From positions 17,726,087 to 17,790,086 of the forward strand of contig CM119266.1 in assembly GCA_051294375.1 (NCBI GenBank): a stretch of 64,000 bases of DNA. The letters are read 5' to 3'. The stretch comes from Paraspadella gotoi (lineage: Eukaryota > Chaetognatha). Positions 23,041 through 36,500 of this stretch are shown in pieces (position 1 is the first letter of the stretch; every line of letters begins with the position of its first letter). Made by a program: the position numbers and the translations under genes. The notes beneath the pieces were generated by a model, which saw nothing but the letters and a program-made list of their open reading frames with translations, made no database searches and had not been told where the DNA came from.

Positions 23041-26000
23041 ATGGCTTTGGCTACCACCTCCGTCTTCTCCCGAGCCAATTTCCTTCTGCAATGTGCCAAT
23101 CGTCAACCCCATCTGCTGCGTGACGAAGGGCTGCGTTCGACCCTGAGCCTCCCGCCCTCAACCCAAGCGGAGGAGAGCGGCGTCAAGTGGAAAAGCATCC
23201 ACGATCAACTCGTCGATCTTTTCTTAGAATTGAGAGACGCGGCGGAGGCGGCCGCCGACGAGGACGACGGCCGGATCCGTCATCCGCCAGGAAATCTCCT
23301 TGGAATTTTGGTGGAGAGGGAAAAACTCAACACTCTCGTGCTAAAACTCTATCCAGGCAACGAAGGATACGCCCTTTTGCTCAAGGGTCAAAACGGAAAT
23401 CCGGACTCGGAGACGATTCGTCTTCCTTACGAGGAGGAAGACTTTCTAAACTTTGTGGACAACGAACAGCTGCCTCCGGTGGTTGGAGAGCTTTTGCAGC
23501 AAGTGAGAACTCGGATTTATAAAATAATATAGTTTAAAGATCGTAAGTTTTAAAATTTTACCCTCCAAGTGTCAAGAAAACTACTTTTACTCTGGTTGCG
23601 TGATCCTCGAAGTGAAAGACTTCCGCCGCCTCCCTCCGGACGCCGTCCCCGCCGAAGGTTGCGCCTGGGACGATCTGCCTCACGTCCTCGACTTCATTCT
23701 CCTCCGTCCCAACAATCTTAATCTCGTCGGCGGTATCAACGGTTACATCGCTGCTTCTGGACCCGGAGACCCCAATTCTCGTTGGACCCAAGAGGAGCGA
23801 GACTCGCTGGAGTCGCAGCTCCTCTTGGCCACCTCCGATCCGCTATGCCTCAATCCGGATCCCTCCGTCGGCGTCGTCCTTAACAAACTTTATTTCGAGC
23901 GACAAAAACTCAATCGATCTTCGACGAGAAAATCGGCTCGACGCGACGGCCTCGTTGCCAGGAATCGTCGCAAGTTCTTCTCGACTCTCCCGGCGCCGCG
24001 CGAACTCTCCCTGCACGAATTCCTCCGGCGCCGGGAAGGTGGGCGCCGCAAGACGGTCCCGTCCGTGAGTCTCCGCATCTCCAAGTCTCTCGCCGTCGAT
24101 TCCTGGCGACGGCGGAATCATAAACTCGATCCCCCGAAGTCCAGCGTCAAGAGTCTCGTGGACAAAGTGGCAAAAGCTCTGCCCTTCGAGATCTCGTCGA
24201 CTAATGCGTTGCCCGTCACTGTGGAAGAGTTCATCCTGGAAACTGAGAGACAAACGGGGAAAGTCAACTACACTCGCGTCGTCATTCAACAAAGACCGAC
24301 CGACCATCTCTACATCGGCGAACTATACGTCGACAAGGATTTCGAAGATGGAAAACTCAAAGGCTCCTCTTGCAAATTTCCGCTGGGAACAAAAACCGCG
24401 GTGGAGAAGTACATTCAACAGTTCACGGAGATCGTGACGGAGGAAGGTCGACGTCCGGTGAAGATCACTCACGTTGTGCCGGGTCTGTAATGGATGAACT
24501 TATTATTCAATATATTTGTTTGAGTTATTAAATCTCATTTTTATGTTTCAGCATATAAATATATATGAAAATTGTAAAATTACTTGTTTCACTATCGTTA
24601 ATTTTTTAGATTTAAAAATAACTATTGTTTATGATTTTATTTATTTGTTATAATATATATTATATTATATATTATTATATTATATATTGGTTGTACCAAT
24701 TTCATATATATGTATATGTATTTGTGTTAAATATTTAAGTTTGGGATGGGACGTGAGTGTTGTCTTCTTGAATTAGTGTTCAGCTACACAACACAAGGTT
24801 AGATTACCTTCTGTTCTTGTTTTCTAATAGATATCGTACATCATTCCTGTTAGAAAATCATTATCTAAAAGACTGAACAAAAAGGGGAATGTATAATTTT
24901 TTGGGAGATTAAGGTTATATTGTATGATTGTTAAGGATAAGACTACCTTGTACCTTGTAGAATCGTATGTTCTGATAGGTATACATACTGGGGAAAGTTT
25001 TATAGGGGCACCTTTATATTTCGAATGTAATTTTAAATTATATCTTATGTTATGGAATGTTTTTCTAAGTTTCTTTTTATATACTTTATGTACTTTTAAT
25101 ATATTTTGTAATGTATAATAATATAATCATATAAACCCCACCTTACAGGTCAAGCGGCCAAGATCTGTTCCACTCAAGGATTGACAATCTCGAATTCGAC
25201 GCCGAAGACTCCCCGTCGAATTTCGTCGTCGTCGTCGTCGAGTCTGCCGCAGACTTCCCCGTCGCAAACATTCGGCGCCGCTCAGTCCAACGCTGCCGAT
25301 GGCGGCGGTGGTGGCGGGGGCGTTCAAGGAATGATGTCGCCGGGATTGGCGGCGGCCGCGTCGGCCTTTTCCGCTCTCCAAAGCAAAAAATCGGTCAATG
25401 CTCCGTCGACGTCGCAACTGAAAATAAATCTTTCGGCCGGAATGATTCCCACCACCAACGTTCAGCTCGTCAACGCCGGAAATTCGGCCAATTCGGCGCC
25501 GACTGGAACTTCTATTGCGACGATTCTGCCGGACGGAAACGCCTCTCATTATTCCATCATCTCATCGGACGAGGAATCGACTTCCGGCGCCAACGTCGTC
25601 GCGTCGGGAGTCAATCAATCGATCAATCAAAATCTGACGAATCTCCAGACGATTCCAGCCGGAACTCAATTGCAATTTCAGCAGCTGTCACAAGTTACGC
25701 AACAGCAGCAAACGCAACAGCAACACGCTATTTCGCTGCATCATCAAATTGGCGGTGGATTCGGTGGATTGAAGCAGAACATTGGGAGAACTAATAATGC
25801 GAGTTTGAGTTTGACTCGACAATCGACTGGAACTGTGAGCCAATCGCCGACTCCATCCAACTCAGCCAATGCAGTCAACTCCAACATCTTTCAAAATCTC
25901 TCTCAACTTCAGCAGCAACAACAACAGCAACAACACTCGTCCCATTCCGTCACTACGAACATTCTTCAACGGAACGCTCTTCAACAGCAGCAGCAGCAGC

Positions 26001-27019
26001 AGCAAACGTTTAATCGACGAAGTTCTGGCGGGTTGATCCGCGCTGCAGGGCCCCAACTTCGTATCCACCAACAGAGTAGCGACGTCGCTTCCTCGAGCGG
26101 CGGCGGAGGCGGTTTGATCCAAATTCATCCTAATCAAGCTACATCCGGAGGTCCGAATATAATTCAGATTCATCAAGGACAAATACTAAATACGGCCAAC
26201 GCCGGTGGATTGATTCAGAGTAATCAAGACTTGACCAGAACCATTTCTCCCGGGGCGGCAACGATCATCCCCAACGCCTCCAGCTCTTCAATCAATCTGG
26301 CCAATCTCCAGAAAATTCAGATCCAGCGCGGCGCGGGCAACATCAACTTGAACGCCTTGTCGGCGCAGGGATCCGGCGTTAGCAACATCAGTTTGGGTTC
26401 TCTGCCCACACAGCTGCAAATGCAGATTGGTGGCGTCGGCGGCGGCGCCGGCATCACCGTTCCGGTCAGTCTCGCCGCCGCATTGACGCAGTCCGTCGCC
26501 GCCAACTCATCGGGGGCCAACGTCGGCGGCGGAATTCAGCAGTCGTCTTCCGTTCCAGCCTCCATCGCCTTGGCTCTTGGCTCATTGGCGCAGCCTCAAT
26601 CCGGGGGAACTGTTTCGTCGTCCACTCCGAAGTTCCTTACCACTGGAGGCTCCGGTCAGGTCTTCGTCACTTCCAACGCGGTTCAGCAAAGCGGAGCCGC
26701 CTTGCAGCAGCCGACGCAGCAGCCGCATCAAAATCAAGCGTCGCAACAACAGCAACAGCTAGTCATGGCAGCTGCTGGACCTTTTTTACAGATCAATGCA
26801 TCTGGAGCGACGGCTTCAATGAAGGGAACCGTCAACGCGAGCTCAGCTCAGATCAGAGGAAATCAAATACCAATGTTGCAGACTATGGGCATTCATCAGC
26901 AGCCACAACAGCAAAACATTCTCTTGACCAGTCAGCCACTCCAGCAACAGCAATTGCAGCAGCAGCAGCATTTGGAACAAAGATCCGCTTCAGGAGTTCA
27001 ACGTTTCAGAATAATATAA
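23041..27019 (+). CDS. SUPT20H: SAGA complex subunit SPT20 (SUPT20H, FAM48A)
   Basis: Structural subunit of the SAGA histone acetyltransferase coactivator in the nucleus. Exons 23041-23502, 23570-24482 and 25149-27019 join in phases 0 and 1, giving 1081 residues. The SEP/SPT20 domain fills the first 450: LYPGNEGYALLLKG, SETIRLPYEEEDFLNF, LPPVVGELLQ, YSGCVILEVKDFR, FILLRP, WTQEERDSLESQLLLAT and PLCLNPDPSVGV all match the human order. The third exon codes about 620 residues of Gln/Ser/Asn/Gly-rich sequence with CAG/CAA runs, like the low-complexity tails of animal SPT20. The splice that ties it to the domain was found by phase (VVPG-GQAAK). The ATG at 23041 is the first in frame, but the frame is open to a splice acceptor at 22966, so the N-terminus may be longer. 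Confidence 0.93.
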
Positions 27020-27508
27020 TAATATTTATAATATATACTCCACATTTTAATTTAGAATCATTGTTTAAAAATTCTTTTTAAACATTAACTTTATTAAAGT
27101 TAAAAGACTTTTGCAATGTCCATGTTTCTCAAAAGATGATATGATTATCCACATAATGTTATCGTTGAAGAATTTTGTCCGTTCCTTACCAGATCTTCCC
27201 ACACAATATATAGTTTGTTCAATGATTAAATTGATTATTCCCTAATTTTGTGGGTTTTTTTTTACTGGAATTATATTTCCAAAATTAACTCATGAAATTT
27301 TTTCGCCACGTCGATTTCCCTCCCCAAAATTTTTTTTTTTTAAATTCTAGCTGTTTTACAATGAAAACTAATTGCTTAAAATCATCTTTAAAAAAAAACT
27401 AGATAAATTTGAAAAAAAAACAGCGATGAATGCGTTTTAAAAAAATCTCACATTCGCCGCTCAATGAGGATCACGTGATTCGAGAGCAAAAGAAACTAAA
27501 AACAGAAA
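27020..27508. other. Intergenic, no feature recognised
   Basis: AT-rich spacer between SUPT20H and the zinc-finger gene with several A/T runs. No AATAAA close to the stop; no exon seen. Confidence 0.5.
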
Positions 27509-30500
27509 ATGGTTTTAACCAAAGTGGTAACGAGTGGCTCTCAGCCTCTCACCGCCTATAAAACCCACATCCCCTACTCTCACTTCCCAGGTAAGAAGAT
27601 TTATTCAATTTGGTTTAAACGTCATCGCTAACAATATCAACTAATTAAGAAGAAAGTTTATTATCTTCGTAATGGAGTTTACACTAAATCAATTTATTTT
27701 GCCAAATATTTCGACATAGTCTGTCATCTTTAATGACAAGACAGAAAATGCTTAAAAATTAAATTTGAGAGGGAGAGACCCCTGAAAGACCCAAAAGTAT
27801 TGGCCTCGCCCTGGAATTCAAGCCTCGGTTTTTTCATAAATTCCCCAGTCTTCCGTTTTGTTTACAGTTGTGTGTATCATTATCAATATAAAAAACATAG
27901 TCAAACGTATTATGTATTAAACAGTTAGTCTTTAATTTTTAGTTGCGCCGCGACTACATGGGCTCAGAAAGTTATTGTAGTCATGACATGTCACGAAAAA
28001 TACACGTGATAAGGCAGTCACTGCACACATTACCGTTATTGTTATTCTATTTATTAACATTAACATCAGCCGCGGCCGAGATGCTTCCGACTCTTAACCT
28101 TTCCGGCCAAGAACTTCAACCCGGCGGCGCGAACGCCCTCTCGGCTCCGCTACTTCCCACCGACGCCTCTACAGTGCTCAAGGGAGCGCAGGTTTGAAAC
28201 TTGTTATGAAATTATTATAGACTAGCGATAAACCTATGTTAAACTCGTTTCCAGGCTTCCGTCTCTCGCGAAGAGTTCCTCCAAGCTCTCTCCCATGTCC
28301 TGGGTCAACTGGACGTTCTTTGGAAGCACGTCCAACGCCTCGAGCGAGAGATCGCCGGCTCAGGATCCGGAAAACCCTCCACGCCGATGCCGGGACCGCC
28401 GCCACCAAATTTGCAACCGACGCCAGGTCCTCACGACGCCGCCTCCACGCCCATTCCCGACATGACGACGGCCGCCGTCCAACGAACCGACGCCAACTTT
28501 CACTCGGGATTTCTCGGCTCAGGCGCTGCCGCCGCGGGGCGGAGTTTTGGCGGCGGCGGCGCCTCGGGGTCTTACTACACGGCGCCCGACACTCTGCCCG
28601 AATTAAGAGCGGAAGACGTGAGGGTTTTAGGAGCTGGTGGAGCCAACGGAACAGACGTTGGACTCGAACTGAGGAAAAGCGGATTCGGTCACAGGTCGAG
28701 AATTAAGTTTTACATTACTACTATTAAGTGTAAATTAGATATTAATATGATTTAACAATTATTATTCATAATTATGTAAGAAGGGCATGCATGTAATCCT
28801 GGAGATTAATATATTCTAGAGGTCTATGGGAAAATGAAGAGCAAGGTTTTTTTATCTCACCAGACGGGCGAATGTCAGACTTTGGCGAGATGTTAATTCG
28901 TTTCTGCAGCGGTTGTCCAGTTTTTATTTCTCTCTCTTTTTTTTCCTCTTTTAATTATATGTTGCGCTCTTTCTTTTTTTCCATCGCAGCTTCTTCTGAT
29001 TCGTCTAAAAACGAATTTGCTCTGCAGCGGCTGTTCAGCTTCTCTCTATCTTTATCTCTCTCTTTCTCTCTCTCTCTGTCATTCATATACTCATTTGTTT
29101 GTTGTTTTTTTTTACAATGAAATTGGTACAACCAATATAAAAATATCCATTCATTTAATAAATAAGCTATTTTGTCCCTGACTATATAATGATAACAATT
29201 TTTTAAAATCAATTTTAACTTTTTTTGATAGATTCTGATAGAGCATAAAAAGTTAAATAAAAAATATAACTATAACTTTCTGAGATTCTTATGTTTTCTT
29301 ATTTAAAATTAAGAAAAAATAATAAAATTATTGAAAGATGATGATGATTATAAATAGATTTTTATATTTTTCACCCACTTATAATCAAAATATTAAAAAA
29401 AGAATTATATTTTGTGTAGACAACTTTTTGCAAGCGACCTGAATCTTATCTTAAAAATAAAAAAATCCAAAAAAAATTTTTAGCTTTTCTTATTTATAAA
29501 GAAATATTAAAAAATTAATATATGGGGTATGGAGTAATATTAAAATTTTTTGTCTAATCAAATTTTTTAAAAAATGTTTAAATTTTTGTTTGAGCAGGTG
29601 CTTCATTCAAATTTTTTAATGACTCTCATCGCATCAATGTATAATTATCATCGCATCAATGTATGATTATCATCGTATCAATAAATGACTATCATCGCAT
29701 CAATGAATGTCTATTATCGCATCCTTCCATTGGTTATCATCTCCTCATTCCTTTGGTTATCATCTCCTCAATCTTTTGGTTGTCATCGCATCAATCCTTT
29801 GGTTATCATCGCATCAATCTTTTGGTTATCATCGCATCATCATTATTTATTATTTATTATTTATATACATCAATCAATCCATTATTATTATATCAATCAA
29901 TTAATTATTATTACATCCATCAATTAATTACAATTACATCAATCAATCAATTACTATTATCTCAATCAATTATTATTACATTAATAATTCGTTATCGTAT
30001 TATTCTTTTTTTTTTCATATTTTTTTATTAATTTTCTTTGATAGCAACGTCTGGCAAGATCACTATACTTTTAAGATTTTTTAATAAATTATTGGAAAAA
30101 GAGGAGGATAATTTTTCGTAAAGAAAAACTAAAAGTAATCAGATATCAAAATTTTTTAACATTTGTTATTGTTATTATTATATTAATGTTTAGATAATAA
30201 ATATATTACAGTTAAAAGTTAAGGTTATGGTAAATTAAGATTAGGAATAAATTAAGATTAAATGTAAGTTAAAAAGAAGGGTATAGAGGGGTAAATTAAG
30301 GTTAGGGTTAAGGATAATTAAGGGTTAGGGGCAAGTTTGGGTTAATAGTAAGTTTGTGTTAAATGTAAATTAGGGTTAAAGATAGATTTAAAACAAAGTC
30401 TCATCTTAAGTATAAGATATTTTAAATTATTTAAAGCAACAAAATTTTATTAGCATTTATAAATAATAAACTTTTTTAAATATAAGCCTTCATCAAAATA

Positions 30501-33500
30501 ATTTGTTTCTAAAAAAATTATTATTTATAAATGATAATAATTTTTTTTGTTTCAAACAATTTCAATACACAATAAAACGAAAGAAATCACTCAATAATTC
30601 AAATAAAATTTTTAAAAATAATAATATAATAATAATAAATTTATAAAAAATATAATAATAATATTTAAAAAAGTTGTTTTAATAATAAAAATATGAAAAG
30701 AAATATCTTATCCAATAAATTCATTGTTGTCAATAGCATATTTTTTCTTTTCTGTAAAGAAATGAACTTTGTTTTTTCATCTTTCTCCCATAAGCCTCCA
30801 GAACGTATTCAAATCCAGAATCGCCGTTAAACCTAAGCACAATAACACAAGGTCATGTTTTACTTAATTAAATGTAATTAATCAATTGGTTATATAATAT
30901 TTGTATTCACTTCTACTTTACTTGATAGCGTGGGTTCGAATCTCACCGCTGCCACCATATTGAAGTAAGTCGGCAGGGATTTTTAAGGCGAAATCAGGAG
31001 AGGTTTCATTCTGAGAATAAGTTACCAACGATGAGACTCACGCTGAAATCAGAATGATTTCTCTACTTAACTGCAACAGGCAACAGTCAATTTATAGCCA
31101 CAAAGCGGATCATGAACAAGAGAGAAAAATTGAAAATGTTCTTTTTCGGCGACTGATTGCTGAATATTCTGGGCGATTCCATTCGCCGATTCCGTTTCGG
31201 ATCCGGAAAGTACTGGTTCCATAAAAGTTTCTGGGTCCTTCGATGATCGGAAAAAAAAAATTTGCCATAAAGAGTAATTGTAAATAATTTTCTTTCCACA
31301 GCCCTTCTCCTCCTCACGTGGCTTCTCACTTGTCCGCCGCTCATCTCATTCCGTCCCACGGCGGCGGACTTTCTCTCTCCGCCGTCCCGTTAGCGCCGCA
31401 TTTGGACTTGACGGCACCGCTGGCCGTCGCCAGTTCGGGTACGCCTTCCGGGACGGCATCGTCGCGCCAGTTCGCGTCGTCGGCGTTGCATCTCCCTCAC
31501 GTGGCGCCGACGTCCATCGCGATCGGCGCCGGACGAGGCGTCAATTTATCGCAGGAACCGGATACTCAGGAATATGTCAGCGTTAACTTGCCCAACTTAA
31601 GTCCGATCAGGTGTGGTGGGGGTCGTTTGTCAATTTACTTATTCCGATTTTATTAAGATATTATGAAAGTTGAATCACAAACAAGGAAAAATAAAATATA
31701 AATTACTTTAATGTCATCACATGCACTAGTAGAATGCTTAATTAAATACTTATTTTCACTATGGAGTAACAAACAAAATTTTTAATTTTTTTTGCTATAT
31801 ATTTCGACTTAATATTAATATCATCAGTGGCTAAAAGAGGCTAAAAGAGCCACTGATGATGACTTAAAAATTAAGTCGAAATATATGTTTTTGTTTCTTA
31901 TGCACTGTTACTCCATAGTGAAAATAAGTATTTAATTAAAAATATAAATTAATAAATTAATACGACAATATGCATATGAGTTTAATGTATTCATTGGAAA
32001 TGATTCACAAAGTACTCGGCAACATTTCCTCCCCCCACCTCAAGTCGATCGTCGAAAATCTCCAAAGACGGTAGCACGGGTCCGATGCTAAGCGGCACCT
32101 TTGGCGGTGAAATGCTGCAAATGCCCACCGACTCACGCGCCGGCGCCGCAGGCAGCAGCAGCGGCCTCTCCCTCTGGGACAAAAACGAGCCAAACATCTT
32201 CCCGATTTCCCCTGAGCCTCTGGACAAAACGCGCAAGACGGAGCGGCGTTCCTTCACCGCCCCCCTCAACTCCTCCCTCAACCCTCCACTCAACGCCTTC
32301 AATCCTCTCCATCTTCCTACGGGTGACGTGGTGTTGCTGCCGGCGACTTCAGCTTCGGACCCCGCTGCTCTGCATCACGGCCTCGGCCACGCCTCCAACT
32401 CAGCCACGGTCTTCTCTTCCAACCACGCCGTAGATCAGCACGCCGACCTCGCCGCCGCTTCGTCCGCCTCCTCGACCGCCCATGCGGTGGCACTCAACAG
32501 TCTCCAAACGCAGATGGAGTACATCAGCGCGGACGGACTGAACGGACCGCTCCATCTTTCCGTCTTTCCGTCGACGACGATGGCGGCGACGACGTCGACG
32601 ATCCCTTCGTCTTCCTCGCCTTCCGCCGCCATGTCTCTCGTAGCCTCCAAACTCCCGCCCTCTTCCGTCTTCTCCATTCAACAAGTCTCCTCGCAGGTGG
32701 CGGCGGTGGCGATGCAGTCCGCCCCGCCGGCGGCTCCCGTCAGCCTATCGGGATTGCCGACCTCGATTCCAGGAGGAGGAGGATCGCACCTCTTGACTCT
32801 CTCAGCGGCGACGACGACGACGAATTCGACGATTTCGGCATCGAAGATTCCTTCGATCGCGGATCCGTCGCGTCGAACGATGCAGTACGTTGTTTTTTTT
32901 TTGTTTTTTTTCCAGTAATATTTTGTATTTATTACCAAATCAGTACCATCCAGAGAGTATAGTACTATTAGTAGAGCAGCAGTACGTAGTTTTGGACGCA
33001 GTGGTTGCAGAACGACCTGTCTTCTTTTTTCAGTCTGAGGGATACTGTATAAATTACAGAAGGCTTCATATTATAAAATGTGGTACTACTTTTTTGTGAC
33101 CAGAACACGTTCCGAAAAAACTACTTAATAGAATTTAATGAAATTTTGCATGCGGAGTACCAGTAGTGATACAAATGGAACTATCGAGGCGAATTTTTAC
33201 ATTCCACCCCTAAGCTGAGATAAGGGGCCCTGAGGGGGCAGCCCCTTAGGGTTACAAATGGTCAAAATTCTTTTTAAATTTTTTTTATTATTTTTGTTTT
33301 AAACAGTTGCACAGACGTTTAGTCTTCCATAAAAACGTATTTATTACCTCAAAAATATTCATTTACCTCAATTTTTAGCTTCATGAACATCAGCAGTTAA
33401 AATCAGATTTGGAATAATTTGGGAAAATTGGAAGTAAAACGATGAACCATGCATCTTCAACCATGCTTAATTATTGGAAATTTATCAATTTTAGTTCTAA

Positions 33501-36500
33501 AAAGTTTTTTTCTTATGTTTATAACGTCAATGCACCTGATGCTACTAAAAAATTTTGAAAAATAAAAAAAAAATTTAGCATTTTTTGGCCCCTCAGGGTC
33601 CACCCTCAGGGCCCTGTATCTCTTGTCAGGGGTTGAATATCAAAATTCGCCTCGATAGTTCCATTTATTTAGTCATTAGCACTCTAAATGTAAAATTTCA
33701 TTAAATTCGATTGGGTAGTTTGGTGGGAACAGATTATAACACATTTTATAATATGAAGCCTTCTGTATATATAAATATGTTAAATTAAAGGAGAAGCGGT
33801 AAAAACAAATCTTTAAAATTTTGAAAAGAGGTTGTAAGATTTACATTTTATAGATTTTATTTAATAAAAATACATACTAATTACAAAGGAGTGATAAAAA
33901 TCATTGAATTTTCTATTTGTCTTTTACAAAACTTTCTTTCCCCTCGTTAAAAGATATTCTCCTTCGCCACCGACGATTCTGGAAGATGACGATCTGATTT
34001 CGCCGCAGCATCGCGATTCTTCGTCGTTGCAGCATCAGGCGCAGCCGCCGCCGCCAACATCCTCGCACCATCTTCCCTTTCCCTCTTCCCACTTTCTTTC
34101 CCTGAGGTAAGGCACGACGTACTCTGACGCCATTCTTTTGATTACAATATCCAAGACTATAAACCGTCTACTTTCTGTAAAGCAACGCGACAATCTGTGC
34201 ATTTATTTCTGCAGCGAGTTGGACGCGGCGGTGAGCGCTGGCAGCGCCAGCGTCTTGTTAGTCAGTGGAGGTCATCATCACACGGGCGGCGAATCTCATC
34301 CGCAGACGGAGGCCATCTCTCCCATTTTGCCCCGAGGTTAGTTTTTAGTACATCAATCCAATTTGCATATTGTTGCAGAATAAACTGTTCAGTATATCTT
34401 TCAATTTGTTATTTTTAGTAGTTTGGAATAGGATAATGTCGAAAATTCCCCTCCTTTTCTAAGAATTAAATATTTTTCTCTTTTGACTAAACGTCAACGG
34501 TAGTAATATTATTAATGGTTTTCAACGATTATTTCTTCCGCAGGAACGTTGGACACTTGGGTGACAATGGCGGCGCCGGCGTCGACTTCCTCCAACAGCA
34601 GCAACCAGTTCGGCGTCGACAACCTAGTCTCGGACATGTTCGTCTCCGCTGCCGCGGGTAAAAAGGAGAAGTTTTTTAACGTTCAATAAGTATAATAGAA
34701 TATGTGATTCATATAATAAAATTAACTTTATCCAGCGGCAGGCGTCGGAGTCTCAGTTGCTCCTGGAACCTGCGTCTGCATTCTCTGCGGACATTTGGTT
34801 CCGCAGACACAATTGGAGAAGCATCAGTGCGCCAACGCCGCCGGTGGTGGTGGTGGAATTCTTCCATCCACCTCTAATTCAGCTGTCGTTCGATCTGCGA
34901 GGCCGGGCAGTCCGCGCCACGGAGAATCGACGCAGTTGTCCGTCAATCACGCGACGCCCGCTATCGGGCAACCTCCGCCACCTTCGCCGTCGAGCAGCTC
35001 CGCCACCGAAGGTCCGCCCATCACATTTCACGGTCCCGCCGTCTCCGCGCATTTGCTTCAATCGATGGGAGAAGGTGAGTTTGCTATGATGAAAATTGAT
35101 TGTAATATTTTTTTAAATTTACGTACTAATAGATAGAAAACTTTAAATTACTAACTTAGAACTAATTATTGAATTGTTTATTTAGATAGATATATATAGA
35201 TATTGAGATAAATAGATATCTGGAAAAACTACAGTACTACACCGTTATTCTCCATTATGAAAATACATTCATGTTTATATTACAATAGATTTAAACAGTT
35301 TAAATAGATGTAAGAAAATTGATATCTAATTTTCAGGAGATTACATCCCTTCCTCTCCCGCCGGAAGCCAAGTGGAGTCTACAGGCGGCGTGATTGGTCT
35401 AAGTATCGTCGCCGCCGGTGGCGCCGGCAACGGGAGCCTCAGCAACTCTCCTCCTGACACGCCCATTTCTTCGCAGCATCCCGCGGTCGTGTCTTCTCTC
35501 GCTTTACCGCAACCACCTTCTCTGCAGCATCCACCTCTTCCGCATTTGGTCGCGCACCCGCGCTCGATTAATTTGAATCCAAAGACAGAGCCCATGTTTT
35601 CGCTTCATTCGCCGCCGCTTTCTCTCGGTAAATATTGAACAGTTATTCAAATACAAAGGATATTCTATAGCAACAGCCACTTTGCCTGTAATGCCCATTG
35701 GGATAGGGCATCTCACTGTTGGCTTTGGAAGCTTCCGCCCCTCAGTGACGCCTCCTGTCACTGGCGCGGTTATCCTTTGCCAACGCAGAGGGAGGTCGTT
35801 AAGACTGCGTTCTCCCTCCGAGCCAATGGGATTGGCTGAATGATGATGGACGTGAGACGGTGTGAATATACCGCCACAATTCAAACATTCCCGCATTTTG
35901 TTGTTTGCATTGTTTTCTCTTTCAGGAATATAAAGATTATTTCGCCTCCATTTTCCTCTCATGTTCGATATCTATATCAAGCATCTATTTTTAATCCCCT
36001 TTATTCAGCTTCTGCACTTGGCGTTCACAATCTCCCCGCCAGCTCCTCCCCCGCAAAACCGTCGCCGCTGCTACTCCCGCTGAAAAAGGCGCCTGACCGC
36101 CTCGTCCATTTGGACACCGCGGCGTCGCTCGCCCTTCCGCCGGGCCCGCGACCGAAGACGGAGCCGTTCCCGGAAGAAGAGATGGCGCTGTCTCCGATCA
36201 GCGTGGCCAGCTCCGCCGGCGCCGTCAAGAAACGAGGCGTTCCTCACATCTGCACTTTGTGCGGAAAGAGATTTTCAAAAAAGTGGAACCTTCAACTTCA
36301 TCAACTGACCCATTCGGGAAAGAAGCCCTATGTGTGTCGCTTCTGCTCCAAAGCCTTTTCGCGGACAAATATCTTAAAAAAGCACGAAACGACTCATCAT
36401 CCCGAGGAGGCCAACCGCGCTCTGACGTTGTCGTCTTCGGCGCCGTCGCTCACCGCATCCTCTACGACGATCGCCAAATCCCCGTCGGTAAAGAAAAGTC

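Larger units (their letters stand above)
28860..30085 (-). mobile_element. Probable third, diverged family B copy (zinc-finger gene intron 3)
   Basis: Shares GATTCGTC-AAAAACGA followed by a CT-rich block with copy 1 (12822 there, 28999 here) and ends CTTTTAAGATTTTTT near 30070, as copies 1 and 2 do. Between them lies a different minisatellite. It also contains a reverse copy of repeat C (29116-29190). Confidence 0.45.

Noticed and set aside
30890-30957. Functional tRNA-Leu gene
   Set aside because: Only the T arm, acceptor 3' strand and CCA are present; no D arm, anticodon arm or 5' acceptor strand was found upstream.
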